Under the pieces are notes generated by a model. It had not been told where the DNA came from. It worked only from the letters and a program-made list of their open reading frames with translations, and did not search any database. From contig JADNYV010000076.1 in NCBI GenBank assembly GCA_015501055.1, forward strand, positions 62,001 through 126,000: 64,000 nt of DNA. Direction: 5' to 3'. Shown piece by piece: positions 34,046 to 46,845 of this stretch. Position numbers and translations under genes: made by a program. The stretch comes from Mucidula mucida (Eukaryota > Basidiomycota > Agaricomycetes > Agaricales > Physalacriaceae). The stretch's first letter is position 1. Each line of letters begins with the position of its first letter.

Positions 34046-34366
34046 CTACGATGGCGATTTCACTAGTGCGATCTCTTGATTCTCATACTGCTTGTTAGCT
34101 CGAGGTAACGAAAAGTACGCGCACTCAGACTGCAGCCTGTCAAGCTGACGCATGACTTCTGTCACCAGAACCTTCCACTCCTCCTCTCGCCCGTTCGATC
34201 CGTCGTCACTGGTACGGTCCAGGAAGTCGAGTACGGCGAAGAAATCGACGAACGTTGGTAGTCCAAGTCGCTGCGCCCGATCCGCCCATTCCGCAACCGT
34301 ATTTTGAATAAGCTCGAATGAGCTTCCGGCCCTCGACGATTCGACAGTTAGAATGGTGAAAGGCAA
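34046..34366 (-). pseudogene. DUF6535 C-terminal fragment
   Basis: Contains only the last-exon portion (WADRAQRLGLPTFVDFF, LDFLDRTSDDGSNGREEEW). Upstream sequence jumps to DNA shared with 32.3 kb (gtttatcccggattgtttg). It is probably a deletion remnant of an array unit. Confidence 0.65.
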
Positions 34367-34845
34367 GACCTGGGCGTGCTTTGTTTATCCCGGATTGTTT
34401 GTTCTCGGGGGCTTCTTCGGAGGTTTAATTCGCAAGGCGCAGCCTTGAGAGCCTTTTCTTTATAGGCTACTGAATAGAGTCAAGCGACATACACGAATAT
34501 TTGACTGGAATCTCCGAATGGTAGTTGTGTTTCCTTGGTTCCTTTCTTGAAGCGCACCAATAAATCTTGCAATCGTGATTGTCTACAAGAGGCATTGATC
34601 TACTACTGCGACTGCCGACGAGTCGCCTTCTGACTGTACTACGACATCGGTAGTAGAGCCGTGGTCTGTTCGAACTTTGAGGAATCGAGTCGAATAATTG
34701 GGCTTTAAAGGCTGATACAATGTAGCTTTATCAAGTGGGGATCTCGATGTTATTAATTAGTACGAATCAGAAAAATGCAGCACATGGGGATCTGTGAGAT
34801 GGTTTCTATAAATTTCGTGGCGACGGCCTACATCCGGGCGCTATA

Positions 34846-37164
34846 TTACGAGAAATAACCGTGCTGGGTCTGCAGACGTTCTAATTCAGAACGCACAATG
34901 TTCACGAGCACTGTCCACTCCGACTCGCGACCGTTACAGCCATCGCCACGCGTCCGATCAAGGAATACAACAATCGTGAACAAGTCCTTGAAAGTCGGGA
35001 ATCCCTGGCTCTGCGATCTATCCGCCCATTTTCGTACGGTGCCTATTATGACATCGGAAGCTAGTACAGCATCTTCGCCGATGCTATCCAAAACGCAATA
35101 ACGAATTTGGGTCCAGTCTGACGTCGGCGTCCTCTCCACCCAGTCCAACATGTTGGACGCCAATTCTACATGACACTCGCTGCGATTATGGATTCGAACA
35201 GGACTTCGAACATGCCACCCTGGGTCGCGGAAGAATTCCAAGAAGAAGCGGATTGTAGGGCCAACAGCAGCGAATAGGAAACTTTTCGATGCCACATTTG
35301 GGCTTTGCTGATAGAGTGGACCAGCATACAAATCTGAAAGGGCAGTTGGGCAGATAAGATTCAAAACCTGATCTGAGCATACGAGTCAAGGCAAGGATAT
35401 CAAAGCAATGGGGTCAGCTTACAGTCTAATTGGGCGTCCGATTCCAACTGGCGCTCCAGAAAGGTAGGCGACAGGCATATAAGTAGCAGTAATAATTCCG
35501 TGAACGACCTTCTGAATGCTGCTAGCGTATCAGATTCAATGGCCTCTGGGGTCGTCGGGACTTTGTCGATCATGTAGAGGAACAAGATTCGCGTGGTAAT
35601 ATTTGGCCACTGGGATTTGCCATAACTCTCTATATCACCGGGATGTTGGGCAAGACCGTCTTCGTCAAGACGAATATGGACTCCGCCGCTCTGTCGATAG
35701 TCCTCGGTATCGAATATGTCCGGATGACCAAGGGGGGACAACTCTGAGAGGCAGCGGGCGATGTTCATCTTAATGGTAGGGTTAAGAGGGAATTGTCCAT
35801 CAATCCAATACACCGCGCGGAAGGTCCAGAAATCTCTAGCCGGCCGGTGAACCAGAGAATGAGTTTTCTCCAAGTGCGACCATGAGCGGGCAAACGATTG
35901 GGGAAATCTAAGGATGAAGAGGACTAGACGAAGGCAGAGCATCGCTTGGGGAGATTTGAAGGCACATGGAGGAGTGTCCTCATGACCGGGGTGTGTACGA
36001 TTTTTCAGTAATACGGCGACTGGCAAAATCGTTGTGCCGATTATAGCGCCAATGCCAAGTACGGCAGCTACTGTTATGATAGCAGCGGTGATTGGGTCGC
36101 AATGCCAGAGAAGATCCAATATCCCCAGGACGAAGAGGAGCATTGTGAGTTGAAGAAACAAAGGAAGGGCAGAGATGAGGTCCTCGACGCGCCAGAAGAC
36201 AAAGGAATGAAACCGTAGTTGGCGAAGACCAAGTGAGTCCTTCGATGACATCGCAGCGTCCTTCTGGTATTCCCTCAGCCATTGCTTGCACAAGATACCC
36301 AAGAGGGCCGTCATCAAGGCTACAATCAAACTGAGGAACCAGAAGATGTTGATACGCCTGTCGGATGACGAAGGGACAAATTCACCAGGTAAAGACATCG
36401 GAGCCTTGTCTTCGCCGGCAAGCTGACGGGTGATGTGAAGCAGGAGTGCATTCGTGGTATCTGCAGGATCGCGTTCTAAGCGTTTGTACGATTCGATGGT
36501 AAACGCTGTCACTGCAGCTGTGAATAGACCGACCTATATGATACGTACATGTAAGTGTCTGAAGAAGAGTATAGGAAATGCATGACGTACAAATACGAGG
36601 AGTGTGTTGATGTCGTCGTTCCATCCATCGCAAAGCGAATTGTCGTATTGCTCCACTATTTGATGACACGATTGCCAGTGATTTCCGACCTCTGGAAGCG
36701 GAAATTGGACAGGCTTCCGGCCCGCGCTGGTGGTCATACCGTGAAATTCGGAGTAAACTTTTGGGACAGAGCTTCCCTTCATCGAACTCGTCAGGCCGAG
36801 TAAGTCCACTAAGAATACTACACATACCTGGGCCGGTGGAGTCGCATCTACAGCTGTGGAACCCTCGCTCTGAATTGAGACAACGTCTTCCAAAGCGTTA
36901 TGAGGGGCCTCGGCAATGTCGCACTCGGTAGGCGGGCTGGCCTTGGAAGTTGTAGCGTCTACGGGTTCGGCGCGCGCAGGCTGGAACTGCTCTCAATGTG
37001 ATTTCGTAGATTGAAAACCGAGCACTCACAGGGTTTGATTGCGTTGTATCGCAACTACTAAAGGATATGGGGCTACTAGGTCGACTCGAAGGCGCTTGCT
37101 GTGATGACAGCTTCGCACGACGAGCAGATTCAGCCTTCTTGACCTGCGTGAGGACAGACATCAT
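34846..37164 (-). CDS. DUF6535 membrane protein, gene 2 (intact)
   Basis: Exons 37164-37030, 36980-36828, 36776-36591, 36533-35423 and 35372-34846 (703 aa; introns of 49, 51, 57 and 50 nt), all in phase. The Ser-rich N-terminus is followed by NSLCDGWNDDINTLLVF, GLFTAAVTAFTIES, and a membrane-rich core (FLSLIVALMTALLGILCKQW, LQLTMLLFVLGILDLLW, ITVAAVLGIGAIIGTTIL). KSPQAMLCLRLVLF and a C-terminal soluble region with FPTFKDLFTIVVFLDRTRGDG complete it. The family function is unknown; by topology it should be an integral membrane protein. It aligns with gene 1 at 19.9-22.3 kb and with the array relics. Confidence 0.8.
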
Positions 37165-40100
37165 AGTGGGTAGTCCGAGCTGTATATGACAGATGGAAGT
37201 AGAGGGAGAGCACGAATCACACAGGTATAGGGTGACGTTTGCATATATGGTGAATCTCACGAATGTGGTTCCTGGAAGTGCGTTTCCCCGTAAGCGGTTA
37301 GCATATGGGTCCGCCTTGGAAAGAAGCATAGTGAGAGGTTTTGTCCACGAGCGTCCAGAGGAAGAGAGGTCAAAGAGGCTGTATATTCCTAGCCATCGAT
37401 GCTGACTCAAAGATCTGTCAAAGCGATGAGCATGTTATTCGTCCTGTTGAAATCGTACAGGGCGGTCGAGAAAGACAGAAAAAATGTATTTAGTACAGAA
37501 TGTGTGAGATTACCCACTGGTGCACACTTGTCAGTGACAAAACCTATAGAACAGCGCGGTAACGAGTCAAAGCAAACAACGCAAAAGCTGTGCCCAGGCC
37601 CCAGGGTGTTCTGTGACATTGTTGACGTTGTTTGGCAGCACCTGTCGTTGGTCACGCCAACTCTTTGGTTTTCGATTCCTCATAAAAGGTTACCAACCTC
37701 GTTCCACCAGTCGTGTGCTAGTTGCGACCATCCAGCGGTCCATGACACTAGCCGTGTATCCTAATCAGCATCGTTACATGATGTCGTTTACTACTATAAT
37801 AATATAGTACGTTTTCTAGTACTGCTTTTCGGTCAGTACACGACCTTATCCGGTCACGTAGAGGACTAGAAAGACCGTCACTCAGGGTGATAAATCAATG
37901 CTCTTCCATTCTCGTGGTGATACAGTAGTGATGGGGGTGAGACAAATTTCGATGTGGCTGACGAGAAAGTATGAAGGATAGTAATACAGTGCGTGGAGAA
38001 CGAGTTGATGACGGAATGCGTTAAGAGCGAGTGTCAGCCCCAATTTGACAATATGTCTGCGATAATACAATATGACATTGGCACCCCACGAATGCGAGAG
38101 TCCGCCGATCATCTGCCGCGAAAGGTGCAACTAAGCGTATGCCCTGATGCTGACCCGCAGACGTTGCATGCATCGCCTTTCGCAACGTCTGTCGGGGTAG
38201 CTCTTGTTGCACCAGGCCATTGGCCGCGGAAGATGTGAAGCTTGATGATATGGTGGCGTAAAACATAGCGCATATATCTGCTGCCAATACACGATTGCAA
38301 TTGCGATCCTGGCTGCAGCTATTGGGGAAGCTCAACGTTTGCCGGAAGTAAACGACTCCTGCTACATTTTCGGGGTGGCGTGAATAAAGCTGTAGTAAAT
38401 GGATCGCACACACGCTCACCCAACATAAAGTCATTGGAAACTTGCTACTTGCTCTAGTTAGTTAATGAGGTCGCACTGTATCAATATGGACTTAACGCTT
38501 GTGAGGCTTTCAATATGCCGCCGCTCTGGATGTGCCAGGATTTAACAAACAATGGTGGTGGCGTCGACAAACGTTTATACTATGACGTCTAGCAGAAGTT
38601 ATTCAGTCTACCTCCTACCGCGGCCCGACAAGGGACTTACGAGATATAACTGCCCATTGACTCCGTCCAGATTCCAGAAGTCCATGGCTGTACACGATCA
38701 ACGCTTGCCAGCGCGCCGCGACAGTTCAACAAAAGCGCGGCTTGATCCGTGTGAGCCAGAACGCAGTCCCGACGTTTCAACAGCACCGTTCAACCCCATT
38801 TGAAGGCTCCCACATCACTGAAAGTGTCGAAGAAGATCGAAAATAAGGTCGAAGAAGCCACTTTCGGGGATACAAAGCTGTATTTTCGACAGCTATTGGC
38901 GATTGAATAGGACCGTGGCAGAATCTGCTTGAAAACACCTCACTCCGTGTGAACGAACACGCCCTTCCGAAGTCGGCTTCGACGTGCCTGATCCATGGTG
39001 GCCAGTAGCGAGCTTGAGTGGCTAACGGCCATCGATGAATGATGATGATAAGGACGGAGTCTTTCGCTCATTGACAGTTGTTAAATAACGCTTGCAGATT
39101 TGAATTGAATCCAAGATGAAGCGAACGATTTTGGACGCACCCATGGAAAGAAAGAAACATCTCGGTCGGAATCTCGTGGTGGCCACACAGCCCTGCTTCT
39201 CTACAATCTCGATTTACTCGTACACGCTGGTACCACATGGCGAGGGTAGACGGGGACCTAAAGGCTGTACGCCCACACAAATGACAAGCAGCGATTAGAC
39301 GCCCTCCATGCAGCCGCGGGGCACCCTGCTGAGAAAGTCAGTGTGGGTACAGTGGGACTGGGGTACTCGACCGCAAAATGCATCGCCATGGCTGAGCATG
39401 GGAATGCGCTGAGAAATCTAGTGTGCGACAAAATAATCGATTTCGTGTGTGGCGTAGGCGTGGGAAATGTTTCGGCATGTGATTTTACGACCAAGAAGTA
39501 ATTGCTCCTGGTATTCCTCGCCTCGCTTTTGGCAGAATAGAATATGAAAAGGCGTTCAAAATCGCACCATGCTCGGTATCTGGGCTTGCCTTGTCGTATA
39601 TCTAGATACGTTTGTCAATCTTGGACAAGAGATCATCGCAACGACTAACCTGAAGCAAGGCGCCACTCCATCCCTCTGCAGAAAGAACCTTCCGCCGTTG
39701 CGAGCATCTTGTAGGTCCCTGAACAACCTGAAGGCGCACACCAAGGAGTCAGTGCTACCGAGAACAGGAGACCTCAGCATACTGGAGGCGCGCTCATCAG
39801 AGCGGGCGATCCATGCTTACCCAGATGAAAGCATTGATCATGATGGGAGACCCAAGCATTGTTCCCATACCAGTTTCTTATATCGATGTTGAGAACAAAA
39901 GCGTCATTGTTCCAAGACAAGCCATGACAAGAGTTCCCTAAAGGGGTAGAAATCAATTCGCTTCCCTATCAAGAGAATCCTAAGCAAGCATAAGAGACAG
40001 AGTCAGCCTGGATCAAGACAACAAAAGAAAGAAAGCTACGAACGTCATCGTACAATATATACTCTGCACAGCAACCGACAAAGCAGGCAAGAAGGTATAG

Positions 40101-40200
40101 GTATTCGTACAAGTATTTAGCGATGTACAGTATAGACAATAAATAGCCAGAAAGCAAGAATGTATAGTACTATGATCACTGCGAAAACGTCCATGAGAGG
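37165..40200. other. Long intergenic region
   Basis: 37.17-37.8 kb is the DUF6535 upstream region and is also present, with a ~54-bp deletion, at 33.31-33.75 kb. Beyond 37.8 kb I see no gene, tRNA or clear repeat; the short frames lack promoter, splice or family support. Confidence 0.5.
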
Positions 40201-41418
40201 CTACTTGAACTCGGCAAGACCTCCACCAGCTGCCCGTCCTATACCTTGCACCATCTTCTCTACCTTCTTCTCTCGCTCCTTCTGGCGGCGCCCTCCCCCC
40301 TCACCTTCCTCATCCAGCGGGCCGATCATAAACTCTGCAACAAACTCTGCAATACCCTCCTCGCCAATCTCCGCATGCGCGCGCGAACCCCACCGCCACT
40401 CATACTTGACAACACCCTCTCCATCGTCAGCTCGCACGCGCTTTGACTTGCCAGCCTTCGCGCCACCTTTTTTTGACGCGTCGGCCAGGGACATGCGATC
40501 CAAATATCCTTGGCGGAGAAGCGTCTGGAGATATGTGTCTAGTGGGACGGAACGGGTGGTCGAACGAGACGTGAAGGCAATATTTGACAACCGGAGTTTG
40601 GTGAGATATGAGCGTAATTCCGCGTCTCCGATACACCGCCCAGAGACCAGCACAAGCGCTAGTATCACGGAGAGAGCCCCAGCAGCTCCTGGTTCATGGG
40701 GCGCGATGATAGAGCCATACTGGGGAATAGTATCGTCTTCGTCGACAGTAACGTCGTCGTCATCCGGTGCTGCATCTTCGGCCTCAGCCTCTAGTATGGC
40801 TTCGTCCGTCTCATGCGCTGCCTCGATGATTGCGGTATTTAGCTTGGACCGCACTATATATGACTTTGCACCCGATGCACCTAGAATACGTATGATGTCA
40901 GCTGGAAACTATGAAAGCTAAACGCCGTAATTTATACCTTTCTTCTTCACGCCCGTCGCCTTGCGTGCTTCGTCCAGTTCCTCGGTGGCTTCTTCAGAAT
41001 TGCGGTTTTTGAGCTCAACTAACTCAAATCCGAACGTGTTTGAAAGGATATCTTGGGCGGATTTAAGAACAGGAGCAAAAGATTTGGACCCAGTCATAAC
41101 TGCAATACTGTCAAGATCAACATTGAAGAACAAGCGGATATCAACGCGCCTTTCTTTGTGATTTCGTCCCTTTTGAGCACCATCCGCTTTTGCTCATAGA
41201 AGAGCGCCAGCCGGACAAGTTGGTTAGCGCGACGTGATATATCCTACCACAGGCAATGATCAGGCCAAGAATATAAAACGCGCCAGTTGACGTACATCTA
41301 TTCCGCCACCAGCGCCGTCGCCCTCTTGGTCCTCCTGATCCACGTCCATAGACCGGTCATCCTCGTCGTCGTCGTCGACGACGACAGGAGCGCGCCGTTG
41401 GCTTCGTCGCGGTGCCAT
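40201..41418 (-). CDS. nse3: Nse3 (MAGE-domain) subunit of the SMC5/6 complex
   Basis: Exons 41418-41296, 41243-41150, 41099-40938 and 40880-40201 (352 aa). An acidic N-terminus is followed by the MAGE homology domain. It reads NQLVRLALFYEQKRMVLKRDEITKK, then SFAPVLKSAQDILSNTFGFELVEL, GALSVILALVLVSGRCI, and a second winged helix ending EWRWGSRAHAEIG. Nse3 pairs with Nse1 and Nse4 and links SMC5/6 to DNA during repair; this is family knowledge. Intron 2 (41100-41149) seems to use a GC donor (AAAG|GCGCGT), which gives KKVMTGSK, the best match to the family. A GT alternative inside adds residues. The C-terminus is Gly/Lys-rich. Confidence 0.8.
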
Positions 41419-41757
41419 TTCTTGCCTATATCCAAAAGCGTGTCGTGGGCGGGCGCTAGGTAGGGTTGGAGTAGCGCAAGGCGGGCCTAGGCGGCGATCC
41501 TGGTGGTCGAAACGAAAAAGCGAAACGCGACGTGACAGAGCGTGTCAGTCACATCACGGGACTTGACGGCATCTCGGCGTTTATCATCTACTTACCCCTC
41601 ATGTCGGCATTGGGACAAGATATCGTGGGTGTGAGCATTGCGCTAGTCTGAAAATAGCAAGATATCACGACAGCCTCTTCGAATCTGAGAAGTTCAACTT
41701 CTCTGAGCTGGCACTTCTGCTCTTAGACGCAGGCACTAACTCGAAACGGCATTCTAT

Positions 41758-43607
41758 TTACATGTTGTCGTCTTCATGCTTACACTCGATAGCTGTCCAC
41801 TCAAGCCCTCTTGTCGGCCACCCTTCCAAGTCCATTAACACGCCCATACATGGCCTAGTAAATCGCCCATCAACGTATTTCACCCATCTCTCAAGGATAC
41901 GACTATCCTCCCACCCGAAGTCATTAAGCCGCCGAGTCCCGCTAAATCCAGAGCACGACTGGTTGGAACAAAGGGAAACATCCAGCACCTTCAGAGGAAA
42001 TCCAAACATTTTCCTCGCCTTGGCGAGTTGGCTCAACAGGAACGTCTGATTCTCCGAATCGCACTGTATTCGGAGGACCTTCAACTTGGGGCAAGGTGGG
42101 AGACTAGCTCGCTTGAAAAGCATGCGCAATCGAAGTACTGGCCACGACCACCTCGGGGAGGAATACAGAGATGATAGAAAGTATCTAGAGGATATAGGGC
42201 TCGCCGGTGGTTGGATGACAAGTTCTTCCAAGTTGGGAAGAACCCCGAATATTTCCCTCCATATACGAGTCTGTATATAGATGTGATCAAGGACGAGAAA
42301 CTTCTTCATGCCTCGGAGGATACCTGAATACGGACCGGTCATATCCCCTGCGTTGCGCATCATTGGCAGTGCAAGTGTATGGAGACGAAAGCCACTATCT
42401 GCTTGCAACGGCGAAGTTTTGGATCTTCGACGCATGTCATGCGCCACTCCACATGCAGGGCAAGTAGCTCAAGTCTCTAGGAATCAAATAAGAGATGGTA
42501 AAATCGTCAGTCATTGGCATCCCATGCCAGAAATACAGTCGCGTCTCCTTCGGAAGGGAGAGATGTCGAAGGAGTATTTCCGCGGCGGCTGGGTTATCCA
42601 GGCGTCCCCAGCCCAGCTCTCGCAATCTTGGAAGCGCGACAATCCGACCCGCTTCAACTGACGGCTCCATCTCCAGCGTCGGGCCCGCTTTGTACAGAAT
42701 CAACTTTTCCAAATCTGGACAACCTTCCAGGAAGTCAAGAAAAACGCCAGTCGTAGGACGAGAATGAGGCTCTTGCCGCTGAAGACAGACGTGCGTCAAC
42801 CCGCTGAGGTCATGATGAGGCCATTTGGAGAAACGCTCCAGTGTGAGCTGCTTCAGGCGCGGCATGTGTCCGTCGAATAAGCACGAAGGAAGAATATTGC
42901 TAGCAGCTGTAACGTCCCTTAACAGGTATATCGTAAGGCTCTCAAGAAAGGGTGCAGGTACGGAGAGTTCCTGGAGGATGTCCATAGGCGAGCCACGGGA
43001 AAGATTGAGATGGAGCTCGCGCATACGCGGAATATGCGGCTTAAGCAGTGCGATGCTCTCTCCACAGTCAAAGTCGCTAGAGCTTTTAAGCCCCCAATAC
43101 ACCACGAGGGGCGACGACAGATATTTGGCAATGGATTTAGTCGGGAAATGAGCGCTGTCGATTACGTTCCATAAGTGGCTGGACGAGGAAAGTATGTTAT
43201 TCCAGTGTCGACAGACTAGGCGCATAGACATCCATCGTCTACTATCGTATCCAGCAGGCCTGATTGGCATGAAACTCGGGAGGAGGTCTTGCGTTTCTCG
43301 GATGATAACCTCCAAGACCGCCGGTGGCATCTTATTAACAGATTGCAGCGCATTATGACAGGTCCGCAAAGTAGTGATAGCGCCAGCGATCCGTAGGTGG
43401 GCAGCGTTGATCTATTCGAAGACGTTAGCGACAGTTTCTTTGACTAAACGCGCAATACTTGCTTCGTTCTCTGACGAGCTGGTAGAAATCGAGTGAGCTT
43501 TGGGCGTTTGGATGTAGTAAGAAGGCCACTTACAAGGTTTCAAATTGTGATATGAGTTCGTCTACGAGTTCGCAGGCGTCATTCCATTGCTGCTCAACAA
43601 AAGGCAT
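41758..43607 (-). pseudogene. F-box protein (copy 2), frameshifted
   Basis: It is homologous along its whole length to the F-box gene at 10.6-12.4 kb (VNKMPPAVLEVII, MRLVCRHWNNIL, MRELHLNLS, LTHVCLQRQ, LEGCPDLEKLILYKAGP). Around 42440 the frame shifts: LPCM runs into a stop, and the homologous continuation (GFRLHTLALPMM...LEELVIQP) lies in another frame to 41758. At the 5' end, short exons 43607-43534 and ~43478 onward resemble copy 1, but an in-frame TAG or a 33-nt intron must be assumed at about 43412. Two lesions make a pseudogene the simplest reading. A sequencing error cannot be excluded. Confidence 0.7.
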
Positions 43608-44033
43608 GATCCAGGTAAGTGGCAATGAAGCAAGGAGGACGTGTGACAATTAACCAGCACTGATGAAAGTGATGTAGAGTGATGTCATCCCGCTGTTGCA
43701 CCCAAGATACGTCGAGAAGGTGCATATGCACCTTGTGAAAACCAATGGAGACGGGCACCGAGCTAGAAATCGTGCTTCTGACCATGAGCGTCGGATCCCA
43801 AGGAGTAAATTTACTTTTCGATCACATCCCCAATTTGGGCTTGACCGCTTTCCCCGACCACATTTTTTGGCTACGCTTTCGCTGCCCGTGAGTGTTATTT
43901 CAATCTACGACGCTTGGATACTATTTATACTCGCGAAACGTCATATGGCCTAGCGTCTCAGACCTTAACTTGGAGTCTCACTAAGCATGGTCGTTAAAGA
44001 TAGCGTGCCGTCATACTCTTCCAAGAAGCGGCC

Positions 44034-44854
44034 ATGACCATCACATTCTACGACATCCCTTCTGGTAATCTTTCCAATGCACCCTTCTCTCCCAGTTCGA
44101 ATACATGGAAAACGCGGTACGCATGCCGCCGCGGTCATTGGATGGCAGGCTTCACCTGATCCCATCCATCTATAGATACGCATTAAACTACAAAGGCGTC
44201 GAATACACTACAACTTGGGTCGAATACCCAGACATCGCTTTGCTCTACGCCAGCCTAGGCACCGAGGCTGTATTCCAAAACGCAGACGGCACTCCCCTGC
44301 ACACACTTCCTCTCATACACGACCACTCAACCGGATCCATCGTATCAAACTCACACGCCATAGCGGAATACCTCGACACCGCCTATCCCTCGAATCCACC
44401 CCTCTTCCCGCTCGGGAAACTTTCATGCGGTCTTCACAGAGCCTTCCACGACGCATTCGAATTCCAAATCAAAAGCCTCTGGCAATTCTGCTTGCCAGGT
44501 CAATACGCCGCTCTCAACCCAGTGAGCCAAGCCTTCTTCAAACCTAGCAAGGAAAAGATATTTGGAAAGAACCTCGAAGACTTTGTTCCTCGTGGAGAGG
44601 AAGGCGTGCGCGAGTGGAAAAAGGTCATGAAGGGATTCGATGCTATGGACAAGTGGTATGGGGAGAATCCTTTCGTCCTTGGGGAGCAGCTGTCGTTTGC
44701 GGATATGGAGATTGCGGCGTTTGTGTTGTGGATCCGGACGGTGTTGGGAGTGCATAGCAAGGAGTGGAAGGACGTTTCGGCGTGGAATGATGGACGTTGG
44801 GCTCGATTGGTCGAGGGTTTTCAGAAGGCAGGAATGGAGACTGTCAAATTGTAA
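44034..44854 (+). CDS. Glutathione S-transferase-like protein (ustS type)
   Basis: Exons 44034-44116 and 44176-44854 (253 aa; 59-nt intron). The start MTITFYDIPSG leads to NTWKTRYALNYKGVEYTTTWVEYPDI, a thioredoxin-fold GST N-terminal domain with Ser/Asn near the usual catalytic position. GTPLHTLPLIHD and SNSHAIAEYLD form the glutathione-binding part. The C-terminal helical domain contains FVLGEQLSFADMEIAAFVLW, the N-capping-box region of GSTs. It resembles fungal GSTs of the ustS/GstE kind. The substrate is unknown. Confidence 0.82.
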
Positions 44855-45326
44855 TGCCGTAAGAACAGAGTCCGACTTTTCGTTAGCGAAGAACGTTAGT
44901 ATATAGAGGAACGGCCTCTACAGTTAGCGTAAGTCAATCATGTCCCTGTCAGTTGTCACCGTCAGTGACCGTAAAGTGGCGATTGGCATTATCCCTAAAC
45001 TTAAAGTTGAGAAGCCCTGCAATATTCATATCATACATGTTGTTTCGATTCAGCCTTTTGCTGTTACTTTCAATGTACTACCGTACTATCCTATGATGCT
45101 TCCTAAGTGTATATAAAAAAGAAAGAGAGAAGATTCAATACAGTTGCGGGGGATATCTAACGAACACCAGGCCGAGATGGATAAATAGAGAGGTCGGAGG
45201 GGTTGGTCGTAGAGATACGCCGAGAGATAACAATATGTGGTATGTGGGACGAGAGGTATCGTAGGGAGAGACAGAGGCCCGGGGAAGATTATCAGAAAAT
45301 ATGAATAGATAATATGGATGCGACCA
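44855..45326. other. Intergenic between convergent genes
   Basis: Contains 3' flanks of the GST gene (+) and of the coiled-coil gene (-). An A/G-rich run lies near 45115-45130. Confidence 0.5.
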
Positions 45327-46845
45327 TCAAGAGGGCTGGCGGGGATACAGCGAGGGGAATGTGAGCTCCTCCAAAAGCTCGTCCGAGTCCCTCGCAGGCG
45401 AATGACCTGCGGAACGAGGCACGTTTGAGTCTGGACGAGAGTGTCCCATAGGCGACTGAGGCGTCGACCTGTGGCCCAACATGGCGTTCGGCCTTTTCAG
45501 GATAGCGTCAGCAAGAACCTCACTGACTTGTGAGTCATCCTCGTCCTCAGCAGCCATTCCAGTGTCGGGACGTGTCCTCCTACGTCCTCTGGACGCCGGT
45601 GAACTGCCTGGACTAGCCCCTCCATACGGTACTTGCATATGAAGCGGCGGGTACCATCCAGCGACACCCATAGGACTGGGTGAGCCTGGATTGGGCGACA
45701 TGGCATATGGTGTGAATGGGGGTGGACTTGCTAGCAGCGCACCCAAGTACGCCTGCATCTGGCAGACCTGTGCTCGAAGAGCATCGCGCTCCCAGCGCAT
45801 CATCTCCAGCTCCTTGCCATAGCGTTCGAGGTCACGCTTGGAAGCCTCTTCTCGTGTACGAGACGCTTCCAGAGCACCACGAAGAGAAGCAAGTTGAGTT
45901 TGTGGTGGAGGTGTGGACGGCCGCGAGGGATGTGGAGAGTGGGAGGAAGATGGAGGACGAACAGAGGATGGACGAGACGTGGATGGAGAGGGCGAATGAC
46001 GCGGTTGTGGCGCCTGGAGGTGGGTCAGCGAGGGTGTGAGAGTGGGTCGAGTGCGACGTCGACTTGGACCACTAGCTGACGGCTGCTGGGATTTCTGCTT
46101 GTACGGCAGGGGTGTCATGCGAAAGTATGGTTTCATGGGAAACCAGACTATTTGCGGCGTCAACTACCCGTCCACCGGTAAACGGATCAGCCTCCGAGTC
46201 AGACGGAACCGTGCAAACTGAGGAAGCGGACGTCGTAGAAGCAGAGTCAGCCAGCGAAGGCATGCTGGACGTCGACAACGAGTCCGCGGCCGGCGGCGTC
46301 AGCTCATCGTCGTCGTCATCGTGCTCGTCATCAAAGTGGGCAGAGTGACTAGAGGAGGCGTCGAGATCGGCGAGCGAGGAAATGGAGGAAGCCATATTGC
46401 GGGTTGAGCTCGCCGCAGAAACACTCCTGCTCGTCGTAGCATATTCGCTCCCCTCGCTCGGCTTGGCGCTGGTAGTCGTCGAAGCAAGAACCTTTTCCAA
46501 GCGCGCCTTGGCCTTCTTGCTGCCCTTGAGAACTTCCTTGAGCGGGTCCTTGGCTCGGCGACGCCGTTCTTTCGACCGTGGCGCCTTTACTTTGTCGTCG
46601 ACTGCCACGGCTACAGCAATCTCCTTTTCGGGGTCGCCTATACGAGAAATCAGCAAGGTAAATCGTCAAAAGGGCCGTCACACACCACCAGTACTGCCAT
46701 TGCCCACGCCCAACACGCCCAAAAGGCTGTCCATGTTAATGTTGGCACGGTTATAGAGTACGGCACCGACGCCAACGACGGCGGTAATGAGCGTGGTGGC
46801 GACGAGCGCGGACCCATGCCCTGCACCCTGTTCGTCGTCTTGCAT
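45327..46845 (-). CDS. Membrane-anchored coiled-coil protein, Ser/Pro-rich
   Basis: Exons 46845-46686, 46637-46176 and 46075-45327 (456 aa; introns of 48 and 100 nt). A short acidic N-terminus is followed by one membrane helix (LVATTLITAVVGVGAVLY). A basic segment (KERRRRAKDPLKEVLKG), acidic and Ser-rich low-complexity stretches, and a coiled coil (ASLRGALEASRTREEASKRD onward, ~60 residues) come next. The C-terminus is Pro/Ser-rich and ends in FPSLYPRQPS. The family is not recognised. The topology suggests an organelle-membrane tether (inference). The 100-nt second intron is the longest in the window and was chosen because only that acceptor keeps the frame. Confidence 0.65.

Noticed and set aside
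40160..40921. Plus-strand 253-codon Ser-rich ORF
   Set aside because: Antisense to the MAGE-domain exon, whose family motifs are unambiguous.
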